Shown here piece after piece: positions 1-4,429 of a stretch of 5,187 bases of DNA (position 1 is the stretch's first letter; the number at the start of each line of letters is the position of its first letter). The translations under genes were made by a program, and so were the position numbers. The notes beneath the pieces were generated by a model, which had not been told where the DNA came from, searched no databases, and worked only from the letters and a program-made list of their open reading frames with translations. The stretch is from an uncultured Paracoccaceae bacterium (lineage in GTDB: Bacteria > Pseudomonadota > Alphaproteobacteria > Rhodobacterales > Rhodobacteraceae): positions 1 to 5,187 of the forward strand of contig CAKZNY010000255.1 of NCBI GenBank assembly GCA_937132145.1, written 5' to 3'.

Positions 1-16
1 TATGATTAAGTATCCA

Positions 17-127
17 CTAAAAAAGAACAGTTTCAACTGTTCCTGTTGATCCCACCAGCTTGAGCTGGTGGTGGTTCAGGCTGGTTTCCAGCAGGGTTAA
101 GTGAAATTTATTTGACCGGATCGACAT
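17..127 (-). CDS. Possible small protein of 36 aa, divergent from cysE
   Basis: I do not recognise this product. Reading leftward from an ATG at 127-125, an open frame of 36 codons ends at TAG (19-17). The peptide begins MSIRSNKFHL and ends GTVETVLF. It has no signal peptide or membrane segment and no cysteine. The start is supported by a good Shine-Dalgarno sequence: on the minus strand AGAGGAAA lies upstream, with its AGGA 7 nt before this ATG. A second in-frame ATG directly upstream (130-128) would leave only 4 nt, so 127 is preferred. A -10-like TATAGT lies at 161-156. Against coding, most of the frame is built from perfect inverted repeats, and the terminator T-run touches the stop codon. 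The locus may therefore be a structured small RNA, or both. Function unknown. Confidence 0.35.
   Translation of the reverse strand: MSIRSNKFHLTLLETSLNHHQLKLVGSTGTVETVLF
19..42 (-). terminator. Rho-independent terminator on the minus strand
   Basis: Positions 25-42 form a perfect inverted repeat, GAACAGTT (25-32) and AACTGTTC (35-42), which folds as a 7-bp stem with a 4-nt loop. On the minus strand it is followed at once by six T residues (24-19). This is the classical intrinsic terminator layout, although the stem is only moderately GC-rich. On the plus strand no T-run follows, so it points leftward. It would end a transcript coming from the region opposite the cysE leader. It could also stop read-through from the left as a simple hairpin, which is less likely. 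Confidence 0.55.
52..71. repeat. Perfect 9-bp inverted repeat (strong hairpin)
   Basis: CCACCAGCT (52-60) and AGCTGGTGG (63-71) are exact reverse complements separated by 2 nt. In RNA they would form an 8- to 9-bp GC-rich stem. No T-run follows on either strand, so it is not a terminator. It lies inside the possible minus-strand small ORF, where it encodes residues around HHQLKLV. It also lies in the middle of a series of three hairpins. Confidence 0.6.
80..92. repeat. Short inverted repeat, third hairpin of the series
   Basis: GCTGG (80-84) and CCAGC (88-92) are exact reverse complements around a 3-nt TTT loop (AAA on the minus strand). The stem is short, and significance comes mainly from its place 8 bp from the 52-71 hairpin. 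Together with the terminator hairpin, three stems fall within about 70 bp. Confidence 0.4.
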
Positions 128-155
128 CATTATTTCCTCTCGGTCATTGAATTTC

Positions 156-161
156 ACTATA
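156..161 (-). promoter_or_regulatory. Candidate -10 element for the minus-strand small unit
   Basis: On the minus strand, positions 161-156 read TATAGT, five of six matches to TATAAT. A start near position 149 would leave a leader of about 20 nt that contains the AGAGGAAA ribosome site of the small ORF. No convincing -35 hexamer is seen at the right distance (GCAAAA with 17 nt spacing), so this is tentative. Confidence 0.3.
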
Positions 162-165
162 CGGC

Positions 166-195
166 TTCCGATTTACCATTTTGCTATGCTAGAAT
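166..195 (+). promoter_or_regulatory. Candidate promoter of cysE
   Basis: TAGAAT (190-195) matches the -10 consensus in four of six positions and has a weak -35 (TTCCGA, 166-171) 18 nt upstream. Transcription would start near 202, leaving a short leader with the AGGAG site at 209-213. An overlapping alternative -10, TATGCT (185-190), is equally possible. The spacing to the gene is sensible but the -35 is poor. Confidence 0.25.
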
Positions 196-208
196 GCGGC
201 TTGCAAGT

Positions 209-213
209 AGGAG
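209..213 (+). promoter_or_regulatory. Ribosome binding site that fixes the cysE start
   Basis: AGGAG ends 8 nt before the ATG at 222. No comparable site precedes the upstream in-frame TTG at 147. This decides the start in favour of 222. Confidence 0.7.
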
Positions 214-221
214 TGCTGAAT

Positions 222-1025
222 ATGGGCGAAGCTAAATCAAATATTGTATCGGTTGATCCGGTTTGGGATCGAATCCGCGACGAAGCTGCCGAGATCATCC
301 GGAACGAGCCGGTTATGGCCTCGTTAGTGCACTCGGTAATCCTTAGCCATCCGACGCTGGAGGTGGCGTTAAGTCACCGTATTGCGCATCGGTTGGCGTC
401 TGGCGAGATGACAGAATCCATTCTGTATAATGCCTTCGAGGAGGCGTATGCCGCTGGCTGTCGGCTTGGTAACATTGCACGCACGGACATTCTGGCGGTT
501 TTTGAACGCGATCCAGCATGTCACCGCTATATCCAGCCATTGTTGTTTTATAAGGGTTTTCAGGCGGTTCAGGCCTATCGTTTGGCGCATTGGTTCTGGG
601 TGCACGGGCGCAAGGATTTAGCATATTTTATGCAAATGCGAACGTCGGAAGTGTTTGGCGTGGATATCCATCCAGCCGCGCAGATCGGGCGTGGTTTGAT
701 GATTGACCATGCGCATTCGATCGTTATCGGAGAGACCGCTGTGGTCGGAGATAATGTTTCCATGCTGCATTCCGTGACGCTTGGCGGTACGGGCAAGGAT
801 GATCATGACCGCCATCCAAAGATTGGCAACAATGTAATGCTGGGTGCTGGCGCCAAGGTTTTGGGCAATATCAAAGTCGGGAATTGCAGTCGCGTGGCGG
901 CCGGTTCGGTTGTCTTGCAAGATGTGCCACCCTGCAAGACCGTAGCTGGCGTTCCGGCACGGGTTGTTGGCGAAGCTGGATGTGACCAACCTTCGGCATT
1001 GATGGATCAATTGTTGCACGACTAA
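222..1025 (+). CDS. cysE: Serine O-acetyltransferase CysE
   Basis: This is a cytoplasmic enzyme that transfers acetyl from acetyl-CoA to L-serine, giving O-acetylserine, the acceptor of sulfide in cysteine synthesis. The 267-aa product has the family's two parts. An alpha-helical N-terminal domain (about 10-140) includes the DPVWDRIRDEA and SHRIAHRL motifs. A left-handed beta-helix of hexapeptide repeats (about 145-250) includes GVDIHPAAQIGRGLMIDH, IGETAVVG, HSVTLGGTGK and AGVPARVVG. By alignment from memory with E. coli CysE, the catalytic dyad Asp143/His158 corresponds to Asp148 and His163. The start at 222 is chosen from the Shine-Dalgarno site and the usual family N-terminus; an open frame continues upstream to a TTG at 147 without support. 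The protein ends in MDQLLHD and lacks the longer C-terminal tail of enterobacterial CysE that docks into CysK. The gene is convergent with the oxidoreductase gene and appears monocistronic. Confidence 0.95.
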   Translation: MGEAKSNIVSVDPVWDRIRDEAAEIIRNEPVMASLVHSVILSHPTLEVALSHRIAHRLASGEMTESILYNAFEEAYAAGCRLGNIARTDILAVFERDPACHRYIQPLLFYKGFQAVQAYRLAHWFWVHGRKDLAYFMQMRTSEVFGVDIHPAAQIGRGLMIDHAHSIVIGETAVVGDNVSMLHSVTLGGTGKDDHDRHPKIGNNVMLGAGAKVLGNIKVGNCSRVAAGSVVLQDVPPCKTVAGVPARVVGEAGCDQPSALMDQLLHD

Positions 1026-1066
1026 GCGGTTACCTTTGAGGGTGCGCAAAGCCGCGGGTTTTATTT
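1026..1066 (+). terminator. Weak candidate terminator after cysE
   Basis: GCGG (1026-1029) can pair with CCGC (1052-1055), with a small inner ACC/GGT pairing at 1032-1034 and 1041-1043. A TTTTATTT stretch follows (1059-1066). The stem is short and broken by loops, and the T-run overlaps the last codons of the convergent gene. The position after the cysE stop is the main argument. Confidence 0.25.
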
Positions 1067-2149
1067 CATATAGAAGCCGTATTGCAACGGGACATGCGCT
1101 TTGACATCAACACCCAATTCAGTGGCGGCATGCATCGCCCAATACGGATCGCGCATCATTTTGCGCGCCAGTAGAACTATATCGGCTTGACCGGACGCTA
1201 TAATCTCTTCGGCTTGTTTTGCTTCGGTTATTTCGCCGACGGCCATAGTGGCAATCCCGGCCTCGGCACGCAGTTTCCCTGCCAAGCCAACCTGATCTCC
1301 GGTCCGCGATCCGATGGACGCCCGCGCTGCGGGGGTCGCCCCACCACCCGAGCAATCGATAATGTCCACACCGCGCTCTTTAACCCATTTTGCCATCTGG
1401 ATGTTGTCTTCAATGGTTAGCCCACCCTCGATCCAGTCTGCCACCGATAACCGCACGGCAAGGGGCAGGTTTTCAGGCCAAACGGCCCGGACAGCATCCA
1501 CAGTTTCGAGCATCATGCGAGCACGGCCGCGTAGATCGCCGCCGTATTCATCGTCGCGGGTATTGACCAAAGGTGTGAAAAAGCTGTGCAGAAGATACCC
1601 GTGCGCTCCGTGAATTTCCAACATTTTGTACCCTGCGGCCAACGCCCGTTTGGCGGCGTCAACGAAGGCAACCTGCATTTGGGCAATATCGGTTACGCTC
1701 ATCTGGGTTGGTGTTTTCCACAGGCGTATTGCGTCGTCATCAAACGCAGTTCCACTCGGTCCGACAATTGGCCAACCGCCTTCGTCGTCTTTGAGGTGCG
1801 CGCCGCCGTCCCAAGGCCGCGCAGCCGAACCTTTACGCCCTGCGTGACCAATTTGCACAGCCGGAACGGCGCCTTGATCAACGATAAATTGATTGATTTT
1901 GGCCGCGGGTTCGATTTGATCGTCACTCCATAACCCTGTGCACCCCGGAGTAATCCGCCCATCGGCGCGAACGGCAGTTGCTTCGGCAATAATTAACCCG
2001 GCACCGCCCGCAGCACGCGAGCCAAGATGTACCCGATGCCAATCGTTCATGACTCCGTCGATGGCAGAATATTGGCACATGGGCGACATCCCGATCCGAT
2101 TGCGAAACGTAACGTCCTTGATTGAGTAGGGCGTGAATAGTTGTGACAT
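1061..2149 (-). CDS. Old Yellow Enzyme family NADH:flavin oxidoreductase (YqjM/XenA-like)
   Basis: This is an FMN-dependent TIM-barrel ene-reductase of 362 aa. The family uses NAD(P)H to reduce activated C=C bonds of enals, enones, quinones and nitro compounds; the natural substrate here is unknown. The N-terminus LFTPYSIKDVTFRNRIGMSP is typical. MCQYS carries Cys25 and Tyr27, matching the flavin-tuning Cys26 and Tyr28 of Bacillus YqjM. HAGRKG lies at 102-107. The substrate-binding pair His180/His183 sits in EIHGAHGYLLHSF, followed by EYGGDLRGR. LLARKMMRDPYWA is the C-terminal phosphate-binding region. A Trp- and Gly-rich stretch (about 108-135) is longer than in YqjM, as in XenA-type proteins. 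The C-terminus reads QYGFYMK, without the arginine of YqjM's QYERGW. The start at 2149 follows an AAGGA site and matches family length; an in-frame ATG at 2236 would add 29 unrelated residues. The gene is divergent from imuA. Confidence 0.93.
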   Translation of the reverse strand: MSQLFTPYSIKDVTFRNRIGMSPMCQYSAIDGVMNDWHRVHLGSRAAGGAGLIIAEATAVRADGRITPGCTGLWSDDQIEPAAKINQFIVDQGAVPAVQIGHAGRKGSAARPWDGGAHLKDDEGGWPIVGPSGTAFDDDAIRLWKTPTQMSVTDIAQMQVAFVDAAKRALAAGYKMLEIHGAHGYLLHSFFTPLVNTRDDEYGGDLRGRARMMLETVDAVRAVWPENLPLAVRLSVADWIEGGLTIEDNIQMAKWVKERGVDIIDCSGGGATPAARASIGSRTGDQVGLAGKLRAEAGIATMAVGEITEAKQAEEIIASGQADIVLLARKMMRDPYWAMHAATELGVDVKAHVPLQYGFYMK

Positions 2150-2158
2150 TGGCGGAGT

Positions 2159-2163
2159 TCCTT
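2159..2163 (-). promoter_or_regulatory. Ribosome binding site that fixes the oxidoreductase start
   Basis: On the minus strand AAGGA (2163-2159) lies 9 nt before the ATG at 2149. This supports the shorter 362-aa product over the upstream in-frame ATG at 2236. Confidence 0.6.
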
Positions 2164-2205
2164 GTGTTTGATTGTTGGTATTGTCGTAACTTTCAAGGCC
2201 AGCAT

Positions 2206-2220
2206 GTTCAAGGGGAGTTT
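2206..2220 (+). promoter_or_regulatory. Near match to the alphaproteobacterial SOS (LexA) box
   Basis: The sequence GTTC-N7-GTTT matches the alphaproteobacterial LexA box GTTC-N7-GTTC at seven of eight defined bases. It lies 57 bp upstream of the oxidoreductase start and about 217 bp upstream of imuA, which is far for control of imuA. A single seven-of-eight match in a region this size could arise by chance. Confidence 0.22.
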
Positions 2221-2244
2221 TACCAACTATCGCCACTTCGAGTT

Positions 2245-2259
2245 GTTTTTGGGTGGTTC
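2245..2259 (+). promoter_or_regulatory. Second near match to the SOS (LexA) box
   Basis: The sequence GTTT-N7-GTTC again matches GTTC-N7-GTTC at seven of eight bases, in the same orientation as the 2206-2220 site and 39 bp from it. The cassette downstream is normally LexA-repressed, which makes the pair more credible than either alone. It is about 178 bp from the imuA start, so a long leader or an upstream promoter would be needed. Confidence 0.28.
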
Positions 2260-2347
2260 GAAAACAGGTGACCTCTTTTACATTCGCTGGCTATCGGATC
2301 GACGGTCAACCACCTTATATTCATGCTATATCATGGGTTTGTATATC

Positions 2348-2363
2348 TGATTGCTTTCAATCA
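2348..2363. promoter_or_regulatory. 16-bp palindrome, possible operator
   Basis: TGATTG (2348-2353) and CAATCA (2358-2363) are exact reverse complements around CTTT. It is not a terminator in either direction, because no T-run follows the stem. Placement in the divergent promoter region suggests a binding site for a dimeric regulator; the regulator is unknown. Confidence 0.3.
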
Positions 2364-2387
2364 AAAACCGCTTGAAGTAGTTCCGGT

Positions 2388-2404
2388 GTAAACTCGGGGT
2401 TTAC
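2388..2404. promoter_or_regulatory. 17-bp palindrome overlapping the candidate imuA -35
   Basis: GTAAAC (2388-2393) and GTTTAC (2399-2404) are exact reverse complements around TCGGG. The right arm overlaps the proposed -35 hexamer of imuA (2400-2405), the usual place for a repressor operator. It does not fit the direct-repeat GTTC-N7-GTTC LexA box, so the binding factor, if any, is unknown. Confidence 0.35.
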
Positions 2405-2430
2405 TTAGGCGCAGCTCTCGACCGTATACT
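2400..2430 (+). promoter_or_regulatory. Candidate promoter of imuA, predicted leaderless start
   Basis: TATACT (2425-2430) matches the -10 consensus in five of six bases. TTTACT (2400-2405) matches the -35 in four of six, with a long 19-nt spacer. The -10 ends 6 nt before the imuA ATG, so transcription would begin on or next to that ATG. This agrees with the lack of any Shine-Dalgarno sequence there. The spacer length is the weak point. Confidence 0.35.
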
Positions 2431-2436
2431 TGAACG

Positions 2437-3009
2437 ATGATTGATTCCACACCATCAACTAATACACTACGCGACAGCTTCCCGCTTCGCCCTGCGCGTG
2501 CCCATGAGGTTTGCGGTGCAGGTGGGCATGTCTTTGCGAGTATTGTTTGTGGCTGTGCGAATGGCTCGGCGCTCTGGATATCGCAGGCGCATCAGCATGA
2601 GCGGCTTCACCCTGAGGGTTTGGCGCAGTTTTGTTGGCCCGATAGGCTTATCTATGCTTCGGGGAAAACGCATATGGATGTCTTGTGGATGGCCGAGGAG
2701 GCGCTCCGCTCTGCTGCGATGCAAGTTGTCGTGGTGCAACTTAGCAAGCCAATCGATCTGACGGCCGGGCGACGCTTGCAACTGGCGGCCGAGGCTGGAA
2801 ATACGCTTGGGGTATTTCAGATCCCCGAAGGTATGGGCAGCAATGCCACTGAGACGCGCTGGCGATGTTCACCGCATTTTGATGCCAAAGACTCGTCTCT
2901 ACATCGGTGGCAGCTTATTAAGAACAAATCAGGAACATTAGGGGATTGGATCGTTCGTTGGGATGAACAGGCGCGTCGTGTCATTGTGGTTTCCAAGGTT
3001 AGCGAGTGA
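2437..3009 (+). CDS. imuA: ImuA, mutasome accessory protein (RecA/SulA-like)
   Basis: ImuA is the first gene of the SOS mutasome cassette and is needed with ImuB and DnaE2 for damage-induced mutagenesis; its exact role is less clear than theirs. The 190-aa product shows features of the short alphaproteobacterial form: HEVCGAGG (23-30), ALWISQ (45-50), VVVVQLSKPIDLTAGRRLQL (about 97-116), PEGMGSNATETRWRCSPHFD (130-149) and LHRWQLIKNKSGTLGDW (about 155-171). No Walker A (GxxxxGKT/S) is present, so ATP binding is doubtful. The start gives the usual N-terminal length before LRPARAHE, but no ribosome site precedes it, and the mRNA may be leaderless. The 3' end overlaps imuB by 47 nt, so translation of the two is probably coupled. 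The identification is firm by motifs and by the downstream genes. Confidence 0.88.
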   Translation: MIDSTPSTNTLRDSFPLRPARAHEVCGAGGHVFASIVCGCANGSALWISQAHQHERLHPEGLAQFCWPDRLIYASGKTHMDVLWMAEEALRSAAMQVVVVQLSKPIDLTAGRRLQLAAEAGNTLGVFQIPEGMGSNATETRWRCSPHFDAKDSSLHRWQLIKNKSGTLGDWIVRWDEQARRVIVVSKVSE

Positions 3010-4429
3010 GCGGGTTCTGCGCGCGCGCCCAATCGATGCACCCTTTGCCCTAACCCACATTCATGCCAACACGCAGCGGGTTTATTGTCTTAATGCCGAG
3101 GCCGAGAAGCAAGGTTTGCGCAAAGGCATGGGTTTTACCGATGCGAGGGTGCTTTGCCCGGATTTGCAGACGGCCATGGCAGACCCGCAGGCGGACTTGC
3201 AGTTCATTCAGACATTGGCGCGCTGGGCGGGGAGGTATTGTCCCTGGGTTGGTGTGGATGATGATGGTTTGATGCTGGATGTGACGGGCTCTACGCACTT
3301 GTTTGGTGGCGAGAGCGGGATGCTGGAGGACCTCCACGCTCGTCTTGATCGGGCCGGTCTTAGTCATAAAACCGGATTGGCCGGCACGCGCGGGGCAGCT
3401 TGGGCTTTGGCGCGGTTCGGTGGTGGGTGTGCCCCTGATGGGCAGGTATTGCCTTACATCGGACGTTTGCCGGTCGAGGCTTTGCGACTTGGCAATGATG
3501 TTTGCAATGCTTTGCTACGGCTTGGTATTCGCACGATCTCTGATCTTGTGGCGCTACCACGTACAACATTGGCGCGGCGCTTTGGTGCTGATTTGCTGTT
3601 GCGGCTGGATCAAGCCTTGGGGGAGCAGCCCGAGCCGATCTCGCCGCAATCAGCCTCGCCAAGTTTTGCCGTACGCATGACGTTGCCAGAGCCCATCGGC
3701 CTGATCAGCGATGTAATGGCGGGGCTGGAGCGGTTGTTAGTGCGGGTTTGCGGCACGCTTTCGGACAAACAAAAAGGGGCGCGATGTCTATGCTTTACAG
3801 CGCGGCGCGTGGATCAGGCCAGCGTTCACGTCGAGGTGCGGTTGGCACGCCCGATGCGGGATGCCGCGCGGATCGCACTGTTGTTTGAGCGAGGGATCGA
3901 GGGGCTGGATGCGGGTTATGGCATAGATCAAATCCGTCTGGAAGCGACCGAAGTCGAGCATTTGCCGTTTCGCCAAACCACCCATCAGGGGGCGCAAGAG
4001 GGGGATAGTATGGCAGACTTGATCACGCGCCTTGGTACGCGGGTCGGTCTGGAAAATATTACGCGACACCTGCCTGCCGACAGCCATATCCCCGAAAAAA
4101 GTTTTACGACTGTTTATGCTGCGTATTCCGAACCGGCCACGGGGGGCTGGCATAGCGCGGCCCCTAGGCCTTTGGTGCTGTTTCCGCCTGAACCTATTGC
4201 GGGCTATCGCCCACAGCCTCCCGCGCGGTTCCAATGGCGGCGCATGTCGTTTCGCACCGCGCAGGCCATCGGACCTGAACGCATTGCGCCGGAATGGTGG
4301 CTAGAGGACCCCGACTGGCGTAGCGGTTTGCGGGATTACTGGCGCATTCACACCCGCGAGGGGCGACGGCTGTGGCTGTTCTTTACACCACAAAACCCCG
4401 GCTGGTTTGTGCATGGAGAGTTCGCATGA
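2963..4429 (+). CDS. imuB: ImuB, inactive Y-family polymerase adaptor of the mutasome
   Basis: ImuB is a DinB-related protein without polymerase activity. It is known to link DnaE2, ImuA and the beta clamp during translesion synthesis. The 488-aa product has the expected length. The polymerase-like part (1-165) begins VVSLWFPRLASERVL. There SLWFP replaces the acidic DMD motif of active Y-family enzymes. DGLMLDVTGSTHLFGGE (101-117) has Gly102 where active enzymes carry the catalytic Glu of the SxDE motif. Helix-hairpin-helix-like segments follow at about 168-230 (LRLGIRTISDLVALPRTTLA), then a little-finger-like region (about 240-345). The C-terminal ImuB extension contains DSHIPEKSF, PEWWLEDPDWRSGLRDYWRI and the end RLWLFFTPQNPGWFVHGEFA. 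The start at 2963 keeps the conserved N-terminus and forces a 47-nt overlap with imuA. The stop overlaps the dnaE2 start as ATGA. Intact, no frameshift seen. Confidence 0.95.
   Translation: MNRRVVSLWFPRLASERVLRARPIDAPFALTHIHANTQRVYCLNAEAEKQGLRKGMGFTDARVLCPDLQTAMADPQADLQFIQTLARWAGRYCPWVGVDDDGLMLDVTGSTHLFGGESGMLEDLHARLDRAGLSHKTGLAGTRGAAWALARFGGGCAPDGQVLPYIGRLPVEALRLGNDVCNALLRLGIRTISDLVALPRTTLARRFGADLLLRLDQALGEQPEPISPQSASPSFAVRMTLPEPIGLISDVMAGLERLLVRVCGTLSDKQKGARCLCFTARRVDQASVHVEVRLARPMRDAARIALLFERGIEGLDAGYGIDQIRLEATEVEHLPFRQTTHQGAQEGDSMADLITRLGTRVGLENITRHLPADSHIPEKSFTTVYAAYSEPATGGWHSAAPRPLVLFPPEPIAGYRPQPPARFQWRRMSFRTAQAIGPERIAPEWWLEDPDWRSGLRDYWRIHTREGRRLWLFFTPQNPGWFVHGEFA

Larger units (their letters stand above)
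2150..2436. other. Divergent intergenic region between the oxidoreductase gene and imuA
   Basis: This 287-bp non-coding stretch must hold promoters for both flanking genes. It is more AT-rich than its neighbours, especially 2311-2367. Besides the sites listed separately it has an imperfect tandem repeat, TATATTCATG (2316-2325) followed after one base by TATATCATG (2327-2335). I could not identify a convincing promoter for the oxidoreductase. On its strand TTGACC (2309-2304) is a good -35, but no good -10 lies 16-18 nt away. TTGAAC followed 17 nt later by TACGAC closer to the gene is a weaker alternative. The only open frames here are short and lack ribosome sites. Confidence 0.7.

Noticed and set aside
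52..92. Hairpins considered as terminators of a plus-strand gene upstream of the window.
   Set aside because: Neither stem is followed by a T-run on the plus strand, and no coding end is visible at the left edge.
147..221. Upstream extension of cysE to a TTG at 147 (25 extra residues).
   Set aside because: No ribosome site precedes it, the added residues are unlike CysE N-termini, and AGGAG sits correctly before the ATG at 222.
618..1049. Long minus-strand open frame antisense to cysE.
   Set aside because: cysE is a clear conserved gene in this interval, and the antisense product resembles no family and has no ribosome site that I can see.
2150..2236. Upstream extension of the oxidoreductase to an ATG at 2236 (29 extra residues).
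   Set aside because: The family normally starts close to LFTP, and a good AAGGA site precedes the ATG at 2149.
2221..2325. Minus-strand open frame of 34 codons starting at the ATG near 2325.
   Set aside because: No ribosome site, no recognisable features, and it runs into the region upstream of the oxidoreductase.
2162..2350. Plus-strand open frame of 62 codons in the divergent intergenic region.
   Set aside because: It has a TTG start without a ribosome site, no recognisable protein features, and lies across the promoter region.
2432..2446. GAAC-N7-GATT over the imuA start codon, considered as an SOS box.
   Set aside because: Only six of eight bases match, which is expected by chance.
2953..2968. 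GTTC-N8-GAAC inverted repeat at the imuB start, considered as a LexA site.
   Set aside because: The alphaproteobacterial box is a direct repeat with 7-nt spacing, and this sequence is fully explained by two overlapping coding frames.
3788..4234. Minus-strand open frame of 148 codons antisense to imuB.
   Set aside because: It is Arg- and Pro-rich, as expected from the reverse of a coding gene, and imuB is intact in the same interval.
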